Origin: an uncultured Prevotellaceae bacterium
GTDB taxonomy: Bacteria > Bacteroidota > Bacteroidia > Bacteroidales > Bacteroidaceae
Assembly: GCA_902800495.1 (NCBI GenBank)
Contig: CADCET010000015.1
Span: 1-60,124, forward strand
Length of the DNA stretch: 60,124 nucleotides
Direction: 5' to 3'
The translations under genes were made by a program, and so were the position numbers. The notes under the pieces are model-generated. The model saw nothing but the letters and a program-made list of their open reading frames with translations. It was not told the DNA's origin and ran no database searches. Shown in pieces: positions 43,755 to 53,473 of the stretch (positions are counted from its first letter, which is position 1; every line of letters begins with the position of its first letter).

Positions 43755-44070
43755 ACGAATTAAACGAATTATGAACGACTACGAATTTAACGAATTAAAC
43801 GAATTATGAACGACTACGAATTAAACATTATAACGACCACGAGATTTGTCGAAGACCCACGAGTGCTCGCAGTAATTTAACGAATTAAACGAATTATGAA
43901 CGACTACGAATTAAACGAATTAAACGAATTGGCTGGCGCCGGCAAGAAATCGCTTGCGATTTCTATTCGAAAAATTCGTAATAATAATAACAATGCGCAG
44001 CCAAAATTCGTGAAATTCGTGAAATTCGTGGTCAAAAAAAATATCTGTGTAATTCGTGGTTAAAAAAAAT
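43755..44070. repeat. Composite nonamer/palindrome repeat element, copy 1
   Basis: Left part: AATTAAACG nonamer arrays and a 40-base block ACGAGATTTGTCGAAGACCC... (43839-43878). Core: GGCTG (43931) pairs with CAGCC (43998), enclosing GAAATCGC-TT-GCGATTTC. Right part: AATTCGTGA nonamers, the inverse of the left arrays. Matches copy 2 at 58380-58850. No gene or -7 box was seen in it. Confidence 0.85.
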
Positions 44071-44086
44071 ATCAGTGTTTATCCAA

Positions 44087-45802
44087 ATGTTCTGTAGACT
44101 TAGACAGATTGGTGTGATGTTGGCCGCTGTGACGGTGGTGTCGTGTGGCAGCAAGGGTGAAGGATTGTTTCATTCCGAAGAACAGGCGGTGGTCGTCAGT
44201 CCGCTGGCCGAGCAGTTGGGCTTCTCCAAGGACCGGCCGCTGGTCATGGGCATGAATACCAGCTATGCCCCGCTGCAGTATGTCGATGATAAAGGTACGC
44301 CCAGTGGCTACGACGTGGAGTTCACCAAGGTGCTGATGCGCCGCATGGGCATCCCCTTCGCTTTCTCGCCGAACCACTGGGACAAGATGTCGCCGGGCAT
44401 CATCGAGGGCAAGTACGACATGGGTATGCTCGTCTACTCGGCTTACCGTAAGGAGCTGACCCATTACTCGAATGCCGTCTTCAGGATGTACTATCAGATT
44501 GTCTATCGCAAGAAAGACTATACCGAATTTGACTTCCGCCACCTGAAAGGCCGTAGGATAGCCTATATGAAGTCGCGCCCCATAGGAATGATGCTGAAGG
44601 AGGAAGGAGCCGTCGACGACAGCATTACCGACCTGCGTCAGGCTTTTGTCGACTTGTCCAAAGGACAGTACGACGGGCTTATCTGCTACCGCTTTCAGGC
44701 CAAATACAACCTGGAGCAGTTAGGACTCAGCGACCAGCTGCAGGCCGACGAACTGTCGCTCGAACCCCGAGAGTATTGCTATGCCAGCCACGACTCGCTG
44801 CTCATCAATGCCATCAATGACGAACTGCGGAAGATGGAGGAAGAGGGCGTCGTCGACGAGATCTACGGACAGGACGTCGTCGCATCGTTCGGCGTCAGCG
44901 AGATTCCCGTCTGGATATGGCTGCTGTTAGCGCTGCTGACATTCGTGTTCCTGGTCGTTTTCAGCGTCAATCGCTACCGTCTGAGCCGTCGGTTGCAGAT
45001 AGCCCACAAGCGCCTGCAGATAGCCTACGACCAGATGGCCAAGAAGAACGAAGCCCTCCAGACTGCCAATGCGCGGGCTGAGGAGTCGACGCGCATGAAG
45101 AGTGCCTTTATCAAGCAGATCTCTCACGAGATACGCACACCGTTGAACATCCTCAGCGGCTTTACGCAAGTTCTGTCCACACCGGATACTAACCTGTCGA
45201 TAAAAGAGCGTGAAGAGGCGTCCAAGCAGGTGATTGACAGTACTGCCCGCATTACGGGCCTTGTCAACAAGATGCTTGAACTCTCCGATGTTAGCAGCAA
45301 CGTCGTCCTGGAGCGCAATGATGAGGTCACACCACAGTATATTGCCGGACTGGCCGTGATGACGTCGGGCATTGAGAAAGCCCGTCACCTCGACTTTAAA
45401 CTTCAGTTTGAAGCAGGTGCTGAAACGCCGTTCAAGACCGATCTCCGGTCGGTGGTCCGCATCGTCGAGCTGTTGCTGGACAATGCCATCAAGTTCACCC
45501 ATCCGGCCGAGGCTTATATGCAGCAGCTCCGTTTCGACAAGAAAGAGAAAGCCAGCCTGACGGTCAGCCTGTCTGACGGTCAGGCACGCTTTGTCGTTGA
45601 GGATTCGGGTATGGGTATTCCCAAGAAGGAGGCAGAGCGCATCTTCGACGAGTTCGTGCAGTTGGACGAGTATTACGACGGTACGGGCATCGGACTGGCC
45701 GTTGCCCGTTCGCTGGCTCGCCGTCTCGGTGGTGACGTTGTGCTCGATACCGACTATACGGCTGGTGCCCGCTTCGTCTTATATATTAATGTGAATGGAT
45801 GA
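44087..45802 (+). CDS. Hybrid-type sensor histidine kinase with substrate-binding sensor domain
   Basis: 571 residues. Begins with a lipobox-like signal (MLAAVTVVSC, Cys20), then a periplasmic solute-binding family 3 domain about 40-265 (VMGMNTSYAPLQYVDDKGTPSGYDVEF), one TM segment about 280-302 (IPVWIWLLLALLTFVFLVVFSV), a short coiled coil, HisKA with phospho-His in KQISHEIRTPLN near 347, and HATPase (LLLDNAIKFTH, VEDSGMGIP, GTGIGLAVAR). No receiver domain and no response regulator nearby. It probably binds a small extracellular molecule. ATG 44087 chosen; GTG 44075 also in frame. Overlaps wzi by 4 bases. Confidence 0.9.
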   Translation: MFCRLRQIGVMLAAVTVVSCGSKGEGLFHSEEQAVVVSPLAEQLGFSKDRPLVMGMNTSYAPLQYVDDKGTPSGYDVEFTKVLMRRMGIPFAFSPNHWDKMSPGIIEGKYDMGMLVYSAYRKELTHYSNAVFRMYYQIVYRKKDYTEFDFRHLKGRRIAYMKSRPIGMMLKEEGAVDDSITDLRQAFVDLSKGQYDGLICYRFQAKYNLEQLGLSDQLQADELSLEPREYCYASHDSLLINAINDELRKMEEEGVVDEIYGQDVVASFGVSEIPVWIWLLLALLTFVFLVVFSVNRYRLSRRLQIAHKRLQIAYDQMAKKNEALQTANARAEESTRMKSAFIKQISHEIRTPLNILSGFTQVLSTPDTNLSIKEREEASKQVIDSTARITGLVNKMLELSDVSSNVVLERNDEVTPQYIAGLAVMTSGIEKARHLDFKLQFEAGAETPFKTDLRSVVRIVELLLDNAIKFTHPAEAYMQQLRFDKKEKASLTVSLSDGQARFVVEDSGMGIPKKEAERIFDEFVQLDEYYDGTGIGLAVARSLARRLGGDVVLDTDYTAGARFVLYINVNG

Positions 45803-47346
45803 TGAAGATAACGGGACGGATAGTTTGCTGGTTGCTGCTCGGCGGATGCTTGCCAGTCGCTGCGGGTGATATCGGACGGCTGACTGACAGTTTGGCGTAT
45901 CGTGGTGAGGTGCAAGTGACGGCGGGCAATGGTGAGCATAGCCCGCTGTGGTTGAATAGCAACAAATACGGACTCAGTTCCGTGGATTGTCATTACGGTT
46001 ATGTGCGTGGCGCCCTTGAGCGGCCTCTGACGGCTGACGACGGTCGTCGTTGGGGCGTCGGCTATGGCGTAGACGTAGCGGTGGGCTATGGTATGACGAG
46101 TACGCTGGTGGTCCATCAGGCCTTTGCAGAAGCCCGTTGGCTGAAAGGTGTGCTGACCGTTGGCAGCAAGGAGCAGCCTATGGAGTTGAAAAACGGAGAG
46201 CTGAGCAGCGGTGCGCAGACCCTTGGCATCAGTGCCCGCCCGATACCTCAGGTGCGGCTCGCCCTGCCTGACTACTGGACGATACCCTATACCCGACAGT
46301 GGTTGGCACTGAAAGGCCATATCGCCTATGGCAAGCCGACGGACAGCCGGTGGCAGAAGGACTTTACGGAGATGAAGAGCCGCTACGTAGAGGGCGACCT
46401 CTACCACAGCAAGGCCGGCTACCTGCGTGTCGGTCCGAAGAATATCACGGTGGAGTTAGGACTGGAGATGGCTTGTAAGTTTGGGGGCACCTGCCGTTGG
46501 TCGGCCGATGATCCGGGACTTCAAGCTGCCCGTAACCTGAAGTCGTTCTGGCACGCCCTGATACCCGGCGGTTCAGACATGACCGACGGTGACCCCTATC
46601 TGAATACGGAGGGTGACAACTTAGGCAGTTGGGTGGCCCGTCTGAACTTCGACTATCCGAAGTGGAACCTGGGCGTCTATGCCGACCACTTCTTCGAAGA
46701 CCATTCGTCGATGTTTCATTTGGATTACGACGGCTACGGCGAGGGCGAGGAATGGAACAGCAAGAGCAAGAGCCGTTACTTCATGTACGACTTCAAGGAC
46801 TGGATGTTGGGCGCCGAGCTACGGTTAAAGGAGAACGCCTGGCTTCACACCATCGTCGTGGAATATCTCTACACGAAATATCAGGGTGGCCCCATCTATC
46901 ACGATCATGCGAAAGGCAACCCTATCCACATCAGCGGTCGCGACAATTTCTACAATCACAGCAGTCAGACAGGCTGGCAACACTGGGGGATGGTCATCGG
47001 CAATCCGCTGTATCGTTCGCCACTCTATAACGACGACGGCACCATCCGCGTGCTGAACAATCGCTTTGTGGCCTGGCACGGTGGCATTTCGGGCGACATA
47101 GCCCGAGGACTGCACTATCGTCTGTTGGCGACTTGGCAGCGAGGTTACGGCACGTACGACGATCTTTTCCGCGACCCGGAGGAGAATGTCAGTATGTTGG
47201 CAGAGGCTTGTTATCAGTTTGCACCGACGTCGCCGTTGGCAGGCTGGAGCGTCAAGGGGACCGTGGCCTTCGATCATGGTGGCATCTACGGCAACAACCG
47301 TGGCATACAGTTGACCATCGTGAAAAGCGGGTTGCTGAAAAAGTAG
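45799..47346 (+). CDS. Wzi-family capsule assembly outer-membrane protein
   Basis: 515 residues with signal peptide (IVCWLLLGGCLPVAA). The body is an amphipathic beta-strand series typical of an 18-strand barrel: RGEVQVTAGNGEHSPLWLNSNKYG at the start and FDHGGIYGNNRGIQLTIVKSG at the end are the Wzi family ends. Anchors capsule or EPS at the outer membrane. It is translated directly after the sensor kinase and is followed by a lipoprotein and the CapD-Wza-Wzz genes, so export machinery is grouped here. ATG 45799 or 45802 are both possible. Confidence 0.85.
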   Translation: MMKITGRIVCWLLLGGCLPVAAGDIGRLTDSLAYRGEVQVTAGNGEHSPLWLNSNKYGLSSVDCHYGYVRGALERPLTADDGRRWGVGYGVDVAVGYGMTSTLVVHQAFAEARWLKGVLTVGSKEQPMELKNGELSSGAQTLGISARPIPQVRLALPDYWTIPYTRQWLALKGHIAYGKPTDSRWQKDFTEMKSRYVEGDLYHSKAGYLRVGPKNITVELGLEMACKFGGTCRWSADDPGLQAARNLKSFWHALIPGGSDMTDGDPYLNTEGDNLGSWVARLNFDYPKWNLGVYADHFFEDHSSMFHLDYDGYGEGEEWNSKSKSRYFMYDFKDWMLGAELRLKENAWLHTIVVEYLYTKYQGGPIYHDHAKGNPIHISGRDNFYNHSSQTGWQHWGMVIGNPLYRSPLYNDDGTIRVLNNRFVAWHGGISGDIARGLHYRLLATWQRGYGTYDDLFRDPEENVSMLAEACYQFAPTSPLAGWSVKGTVAFDHGGIYGNNRGIQLTIVKSGLLKK

Positions 47347-47366
47347 AACATAAGAATGTTAAAGTG

Positions 47367-47810
47367 ATGAAACAAAGATATTTATCAATTCTGACGATGG
47401 CGATTGTCCTGCTGCTCGCGGGCTGCGATATTCACCGTTCGGACAATGGCGATCTGGACGGCTTGTGGCAGATGACGACGGAAGAAAACCTGACGACGGG
47501 TGAAGTGAGTGACGGCCGTGACGCGAAGGTGACATGGGGCATTCAAGGCGCTTTTGTTGAACTGCGGGCTTATGACGCCCCTGTCGTCTTTGCAAAGTTT
47601 GAACATACGGACAACAGTCTGGTGCTGCGTGATATCTGCTTCTCAGGACGTCATGACAGCGACTGGGGCGACAAGCCCGTAGAAGACCCTGCCGATTTGC
47701 ATGTTTATGGGATTTACCGACTGGAAGAATACTTCAAAGTGATGGAGCTCGACAGCAATGTCATGCGATTGGAATCGGCCAATGTTAGGCTGACTTTCCG
47801 GAAATATTAG
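47367..47810 (+). CDS. Small lipoprotein with lipocalin-like fold
   Basis: 147 residues. Lipoprotein signal MKQRYLSILTMAIVLLLAGC with Cys20, followed by DIH and a lipocalin-like sequence (DGLWQMTTEEN, then alternating strands, ending VMRLESANVRLTFRKY), as in the DUF4488/DUF4847-type families. Function unknown. It follows wzi by 20 bases and probably belongs to that transcript; the TACATTTG box before CapD starts a new one. Confidence 0.75.
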   Translation: MKQRYLSILTMAIVLLLAGCDIHRSDNGDLDGLWQMTTEENLTTGEVSDGRDAKVTWGIQGAFVELRAYDAPVVFAKFEHTDNSLVLRDICFSGRHDSDWGDKPVEDPADLHVYGIYRLEEYFKVMELDSNVMRLESANVRLTFRKY

Positions 47811-47873
47811 CGGGAATAGCCGCCTTTTAACGAAAATTAATGATGGCTGTAATAACTTCAGATTATTTTTGAG

Positions 47874-47881
47874 TACATTTG
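47874..47881 (+). promoter_or_regulatory. -7 box TACATTTG for the CapD-Wza-Wzz module
   Basis: TACATTTG 29 bases before ATG 47911 in the 100-base gap after the lipoprotein gene. Confidence 0.55.
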
Positions 47882-47910
47882 CAGAGTTTTTCGTATAAGT
47901 AAGAATTTTC

Positions 47911-49893
47911 ATGAATAAAGCCGTCAATAAAATATTGCATTGGTATTTCAGCAGGAATGCCCTCCCGTATTGGTGTGTGCTCCTCTTGGATATGCTGACC
48001 ATGCTTGTTGCCGGCATCTTCACCTACTGGATTTTCATTTACAAACGGCATGTGACGGTCGATGTCATCATGCTTGGCAGGACACTCTGTATGTATGTGC
48101 TGCCCATTCTGGTGGGAGCACGTATGTTTCATACTTATTCCGGCATCGTGCGCTACTCGTCGTTCATCGACCTGCTGCATATCGCCTATGCCAACATCGT
48201 GTCGCTGATAGTGGCCTATGCTTGGCATCACTTTGTGTGGTCTATTCCCACAACGGTGTTCTACCATCTCCATTTCCGCCATATCGTACTGATGTATATC
48301 ATCGGTACGGCGCTGATGTGGAGTACACGACTGTTGGTGAAGTCGCTCTACGAAGTGCTGACAACTGATGCCAACACCCTGCGCACGTTTATCTACGGCG
48401 TTAAGGAGGGAGGTGTCGGTTTGGCCAAGAATATCAGTTCACTGCCAACAAGGCAATTTGTTGTCAAGGGTTTTATTTCGCCAGAGGAGGTGTCGAGTAA
48501 TGTTCGCCTGATGGGTGAGCGCATCTATAATATCGACGACCGTTTGGAGACGGCCATACGCAAGGCTCGCATCAAAGCCGTGCTGGTGCCGTCGCTGATG
48601 ATTGATTCCTTCCGTAACAACATTGAACTGCAGGACTTGCTGTTGACGGCTGGTGTCAAGATCTATATGGCGCGTCAGGCTCAGGAGATGGACTCTGGCC
48701 GTGAGGATAGTGCCGAAGGTCATGGTTTCAGTCTGCGAGAGGTCAGCGTGGAGGACTTGTTGCCCCGCGACCAGATTCATGTCGACATGAAGTCCGTGCA
48801 ACAGCTGCTGAGTGGGCGTCGCGTGCTGATAACGGGTTGTGCTGGCTCCATCGGTTCGGAACTGGTGCGACAGATTGCTCTGTGCAAACCCTCGAACATG
48901 CTGTTGGTAGACCAGGCCGAGACGCCTGAGCATAACATCCGCCTGATGATGGCTCGCGACTATCCCGATGTCGTTGCCGAGACGGTGGTGACGAGTATCT
49001 GCAAGGCCGACCGTATGGAACAGCTCTTTGCGGAGTTCCGTCCTGAGTATGTCTTCCACGCAGCTGCCTATAAGCATGTGCCGATGATGGAGGACAACCC
49101 TTCGGAAGCCGTCCAGAATAACATCTATGGCACGAAGGTGATAGCCGACCTGAGCGTGAAGTATGGTGTCAGGAAGTTTGTGATGGTGTCTACCGATAAG
49201 GCCGTCAATCCGACGAACGTCATGGGCTGTTCGAAACGTATCTGCGAAATTTACGTTCAGTCTCTTGACAGCGAACTGAAATGGCAGCAAAACAAGAAAC
49301 GGCGTGACGGACAGGCCGATACGACCGAGCCTACACAGTTTGTGACAACCCGTTTCGGCAATGTGTTGGGCTCTAATGGCTCTGTCATTCCTTTGTTCCG
49401 CGAACAGATACGTCGGGGCGGTCCGGTGACAGTGACTGATCCGCGTATCGTCCGCTATTTCATGCTGATACCTGAAGCCTGCAAATTAGTGTTGGAGGCT
49501 GGTACGAAGGGCAATGGCGGTGAGATTTTCGTCTTCGACATGGGTAAGCCCGTGAAGATTGCCGACTTGGCACAACGCATGATTCAGCTCTCGGGTGCTA
49601 CCAATGTGGAGATTCAGTTCACAGGCTTGCGACCTGGCGAGAAACTCTACGAAGAAGTGCTCAATGTCGAGGAAGGTACGAAGCCTTCGTTCCACGAGAA
49701 GATACGTATTGCCGAGATACGGCCATACGACTATAGTGTCGTCAACCGTCAGGTTGCCGAACTGATAGAGACGGCTTCGCACTATGACAATATGGCGACC
49801 GTGAGTAAGATGAAGGAGATGGTGCCGGAGTATAAGTCAAACAACTCCGTCTACGAAAAACTTGACAATCAAAAAGAAAAAGATAAAGCATGA
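47911..49893 (+). CDS. CapD/PglF-type nucleotide-sugar dehydratase/epimerase, membrane-bound
   Basis: 660 residues. Four N-terminal TM helices (about 15-140), a CoA-binding-like domain, then an SDR module with NAD motif VLITGCAGSIGSELVRQ near 307 (the usual GG is GC) and the modified catalytic region VSTDKAVNPTNVMGCSKR near 430. The family dehydrates or epimerises UDP-GlcNAc-type sugars (WbpM, PglF, CapD). It is the first gene of a three-gene export module and overlaps the next gene by 4 bases. Without adjacent glycosyltransferases the final polymer cannot be told. Confidence 0.9.
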   Translation: MNKAVNKILHWYFSRNALPYWCVLLLDMLTMLVAGIFTYWIFIYKRHVTVDVIMLGRTLCMYVLPILVGARMFHTYSGIVRYSSFIDLLHIAYANIVSLIVAYAWHHFVWSIPTTVFYHLHFRHIVLMYIIGTALMWSTRLLVKSLYEVLTTDANTLRTFIYGVKEGGVGLAKNISSLPTRQFVVKGFISPEEVSSNVRLMGERIYNIDDRLETAIRKARIKAVLVPSLMIDSFRNNIELQDLLLTAGVKIYMARQAQEMDSGREDSAEGHGFSLREVSVEDLLPRDQIHVDMKSVQQLLSGRRVLITGCAGSIGSELVRQIALCKPSNMLLVDQAETPEHNIRLMMARDYPDVVAETVVTSICKADRMEQLFAEFRPEYVFHAAAYKHVPMMEDNPSEAVQNNIYGTKVIADLSVKYGVRKFVMVSTDKAVNPTNVMGCSKRICEIYVQSLDSELKWQQNKKRRDGQADTTEPTQFVTTRFGNVLGSNGSVIPLFREQIRRGGPVTVTDPRIVRYFMLIPEACKLVLEAGTKGNGGEIFVFDMGKPVKIADLAQRMIQLSGATNVEIQFTGLRPGEKLYEEVLNVEEGTKPSFHEKIRIAEIRPYDYSVVNRQVAELIETASHYDNMATVSKMKEMVPEYKSNNSVYEKLDNQKEKDKA

Positions 49894-52361
49894 GAAAGAA
49901 ACTACTGATGATGGTTGCGGCTTTGCTGCTGTCGGGTGGTGCTGCCCTGGCTCAGTCGATGAGTGACAGTCAGGTGATGGATTTCATCCAGCAGGAAATG
50001 AAAGCAGGCACGTCGCAGTCGCAGATTGTGACAAAGCTGGTGCAACGCGGTGTGAAGATTGACCAGATTCGACGCGTACGTTCACGGTATGAGAAACAAC
50101 TCCGTAGTCGTGGCTTGAGCGGTACTGCCGATGCTGCCGTCGAGGAGGTTGGTACCCGTATGCGTTCCAGCAATAGCGAGAGCGGTCAGGATCTGACGGC
50201 AGGACGTGATGACAGTCAGGCCAGCCAGACGGCAGAGGCCGATGCCCGCTTTGCTGAGATTCGTCAGAACGTACGTGACCAGCGCGACGATAAGAGCCGT
50301 GAACTGGAGGGTATGAAGGTCTTTGGCCGCGACATCTTCAATAACCGTCTGCTGTCGTTTGAACCCAACATGAACATCGCTACACCGCAGGACTATGTTT
50401 TAGGTCCTGGCGATCAGCTGGTGATAGATATCTATGGCGCTTCACAGAAGTCGTATCAGCTGACGGTATCGCCTGAAGGTGCTGTCACTGTCCCCGGCTA
50501 TGGCCCTGTACAGGTGGGAGGACTGACGGTAGCTGCGGCCCAGAACAAGGTGCGCAGTGGCTTAGGAGGCCGTTACAGCAGTTCCGACGTGAAGGTCAGC
50601 GTGGGTCAGACACGTACCATTCTCATCAGCGTGATGGGTGAGGTGAAAGTGCCTGGCACCTACCATCTGAGTGCATTCGCATCGGTGTTCCATGCCCTGT
50701 ATATGGCTGGTGGCATCAACGAGCTTGGTACGTTGCGTAACATCAAGGTGTTTCGTGGCGGACGTCAGGTAACCGTTGTCGACGTCTATGAGTATATCCT
50801 CCACGGCCGTCTGGCAGGCAACATCCGTCTGAAGGAAGGCGATGTTGTGCAGGTGGGGGCCTACGACTGTCTTGTTGGCGTGACAGGCAACGTGAAGCGT
50901 CCGATGTTCTACGAGATGCGTCGTACGGAGAGCGTGAAGACGCTGATAGGCTTTGCCGGCGGTCTGACAGGCGATGCCTATCGCAAGAGCGTCAGACTGA
51001 CACGTCATAGTGGCGAACGCTACGGCGTCTATAATATCGATGAGTTTGAACAGGCCACGTTCCGCGTGGAGGATGGCGATGCCGTCGAGGTGGGCAGTAT
51101 GCTGAACCGCTTCGAGTCGGTGGCTGAGGTGAGTGGTGCCGTCTTCCGTCCTGGTCAGTATCATATTGGTGATGGCGGCGTGACGACCGTCCGTGGCTTG
51201 ATAGAAGCTGCCGACGGACTGACCGAGGATGCCTTTGGCGCTCACGGTGTGCTGCGCCGTCTGCGTGCCGATCGTTCGTACAAGGTGATTAGCGTCGATG
51301 TGTCAGGTATCTTGTGCGGTAGCGTAGCCGATATTCCCCTGGAGAGTGAAGACGAACTCTTCATCCCCACGCAGGCCGAGCTGATAGCCGGACGGACGGT
51401 GACCATCGACGGTGAGGTGCTGATGCCGGGTGAATACCAGTGGGCTGCCGATATGACGGTGGAAGACCTGGTGATGCAGGCCGGTGGACTGACGGATGCT
51501 GCCTCGGTGGCCAAGGTCGACATCTCGCGACGACTGAGAGACCCGAAGGCAACAGAAGCCAATTCCGTGATTGCACAGACCTTCAGTATGGCTTTGAAGG
51601 ATGGTTTTGTCATTGATGGCACACCAGGCTTCCTGTTAGAGCCTTACGATGTGGTGCAGGTGCGCCGCAGTCCGGGTTTCCACACGCCGCGACAGGTGAC
51701 TGTCAGTGGTGAGGTGACTTTTGGCGGCAGCTATACCTTAGAGAAGAAGAATCAGCGTCTGAGCGACCTGGTGAAGATGGCTGGTGGCGTGACCAAGGAC
51801 GCCTATGTAGAAGGTGCCCGTTTGGTGCGTCGCATGAACGATATGGAGAAAGCCCGTCGTGATATGGCTATGCTGACAGCCCGTCAGGGACAGGGGGCCA
51901 ATGACTCCGTGTCGCTGGAGAAGCTGGCCGTTGACAGTGTCTATACCGTGGGTATCCGTTTAGACGAGGCTTTGAAACGTCCTGGCGGTGATGCCGACTT
52001 GGTGCTCCGCGAGGGTGACGAACTCATCGTTCCTGAGTTTGAAGGAACGGTGAAAATCAGTGGCGACGTGATGTTTGCCAACACGGTGGCTTATACCGGT
52101 GGCAAGAATTTTAAGTGGTATGTGAAACAGGCCGGCGGCTTTGGTCAGCGTGCCAAGAAGTCGAAGGCTTACGTGATATATCCCAATGGTACGATGGCTA
52201 TGGCTAAGCGCTCTACCGAGATATCCCCAGGCTGCGAGATTGTGGTGCCGTCGAAACCCAAGAAAGAAAATATGACTGCCGCCCAGTGGGTGAGTATCGG
52301 CACTGGCATAGCGGGCGTAATGACATCAATAGCCATGATTTACTATGTTCTGACGAAATGA
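49890..52361 (+). CDS. Wza-like polysaccharide export protein with repeated SLBB domains
   Basis: 823 residues, about twice classic Wza. Signal peptide MRKKLLMMVAALLLSGGAALA, a helical domain with VMDFIQQEMKAGTSQSQIV, the Poly_export domain near 165-245 (DYVLGPGDQLVIDIYG), then at least five SLBB beta-grasp repeats (for example VSVMGEVKVPGTYHLS type and VSGEVTFGGSYTLE), ending in a C-terminal TM helix (WVSIGTGIAGVMTSIAMIYY). It forms the periplasm-outer-membrane conduit. Signal peptide lacks a lipobox. Coupled to CapD and Wzz. Confidence 0.9.
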   Translation: MRKKLLMMVAALLLSGGAALAQSMSDSQVMDFIQQEMKAGTSQSQIVTKLVQRGVKIDQIRRVRSRYEKQLRSRGLSGTADAAVEEVGTRMRSSNSESGQDLTAGRDDSQASQTAEADARFAEIRQNVRDQRDDKSRELEGMKVFGRDIFNNRLLSFEPNMNIATPQDYVLGPGDQLVIDIYGASQKSYQLTVSPEGAVTVPGYGPVQVGGLTVAAAQNKVRSGLGGRYSSSDVKVSVGQTRTILISVMGEVKVPGTYHLSAFASVFHALYMAGGINELGTLRNIKVFRGGRQVTVVDVYEYILHGRLAGNIRLKEGDVVQVGAYDCLVGVTGNVKRPMFYEMRRTESVKTLIGFAGGLTGDAYRKSVRLTRHSGERYGVYNIDEFEQATFRVEDGDAVEVGSMLNRFESVAEVSGAVFRPGQYHIGDGGVTTVRGLIEAADGLTEDAFGAHGVLRRLRADRSYKVISVDVSGILCGSVADIPLESEDELFIPTQAELIAGRTVTIDGEVLMPGEYQWAADMTVEDLVMQAGGLTDAASVAKVDISRRLRDPKATEANSVIAQTFSMALKDGFVIDGTPGFLLEPYDVVQVRRSPGFHTPRQVTVSGEVTFGGSYTLEKKNQRLSDLVKMAGGVTKDAYVEGARLVRRMNDMEKARRDMAMLTARQGQGANDSVSLEKLAVDSVYTVGIRLDEALKRPGGDADLVLREGDELIVPEFEGTVKISGDVMFANTVAYTGGKNFKWYVKQAGGFGQRAKKSKAYVIYPNGTMAMAKRSTEISPGCEIVVPSKPKKENMTAAQWVSIGTGIAGVMTSIAMIYYVLTK

Positions 52362-53473
52362 TAGGAGAAACAACGATGGAAGATATCGAGAAGAAACCAA
52401 CTGACGTCGAGACCGAGGAGAGCGGCATTGACTTTGGCGCCATGTGGCAGTCGGTGAAGCGTCATAAGAAGCTCTACCTGAAGGTGTGTGGCGTGGCCTT
52501 TGTCATTGCCAGTGTCTATGCCTTCAGCCTGCCGAAACGCTATACGTGTAAGGTGATGCTGGCACCGGAGTTGTCGACCACTACCAGCCGCTCGTCGCTG
52601 AGTGCATTGGCATCAAGTTTCGGCTTGAATCTTGGTACGGCACGTAACGGTAGTGAAGCCCTGTTCCCGACGTTGTATCCCGACTTGATGAACTCCGTGG
52701 ACTTCAAGACCAGTCTGTTCCCTGTCATGGTGCGTCGCGACAAAGACCCTCAGCCGATGACCTACTACGACTATCTGTTGAAAGAACAGAAGGGACCGTG
52801 GTGGAGTGCTGCTATCGGTGGCGTCATGTCGGCGGTTGGCAGCTTGTTTGCTGGCAACGATACTACCCCAAAGGTGGAAAAGCCTGTTGATCCGTTCCGT
52901 CTGACAAAGCGCCAGACGGCGGTGGCCAAGATGATCAACGGTCGTGTCAGGTGCGATGTTGACAAGAAGACGCTGGTGATTACCATTCAGGTAACCGACC
53001 AGGATCCCGTCGTCTGTGCCACGATGGCCGACTCCGTGCAGCAGCGTCTGCAGACCTTTATCACCGATTATCGTACGTCGAAAGCCCGTAAGGACTTGGA
53101 GTACAACCAGAAACTCTATGTCGAGGCGAAGCATGAGTATGACAAGGCCCGCCAGATGTATGCCACCTTCAGCGATGCCAACCAGGATCTGATTCTGCAG
53201 AGTGTGCGTACGAAGCAGATAGACCTTGAGAATGAGATGCAGCTGAAGTTTAATACTTACAACGCCATAGCAGCTCAGCTACAGGCCTCGAAGGCGAAGG
53301 TTCAGGAGGAGACGCCTGCCTTTACAACGCTGCAGAGTGCTACGGTGCCGGTCACACCGACCAGTCCGAAGAAAAAGCAGATTGTGCTCGTCGCCCTGTT
53401 CTTAGCTTTCCTCGGGACGACGGTGTGGGTGTTCTATAAAGATCAGTTGCTGAAACCGCTATTAGGTCTCTAA
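52358..53473 (+). CDS. Wzz-type chain-length determinant / PCP
   Basis: 371 residues. N-terminal TM (LYLKVCGVAFVIASVYAFSL), periplasmic coiled-coil arm (KARKDLEYNQKLYVEAKHE, then LENEMQLKFNTYNAIAAQLQ), and C-terminal TM (IVLVALFLAFLGTTVWVFY). Pro-rich PVTPTSPKKK sits before the last TM as in Wzz/GumC-type proteins. No tyrosine-kinase domain. ATG 52358 overlaps the upstream stop; ATG 52376, with AGGAG 8 bases before it, is the alternative. Convergent with the FHA gene (4-base overlap of stops). Confidence 0.87.
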   Translation: MIGETTMEDIEKKPTDVETEESGIDFGAMWQSVKRHKKLYLKVCGVAFVIASVYAFSLPKRYTCKVMLAPELSTTTSRSSLSALASSFGLNLGTARNGSEALFPTLYPDLMNSVDFKTSLFPVMVRRDKDPQPMTYYDYLLKEQKGPWWSAAIGGVMSAVGSLFAGNDTTPKVEKPVDPFRLTKRQTAVAKMINGRVRCDVDKKTLVITIQVTDQDPVVCATMADSVQQRLQTFITDYRTSKARKDLEYNQKLYVEAKHEYDKARQMYATFSDANQDLILQSVRTKQIDLENEMQLKFNTYNAIAAQLQASKAKVQEETPAFTTLQSATVPVTPTSPKKKQIVLVALFLAFLGTTVWVFYKDQLLKPLLGL

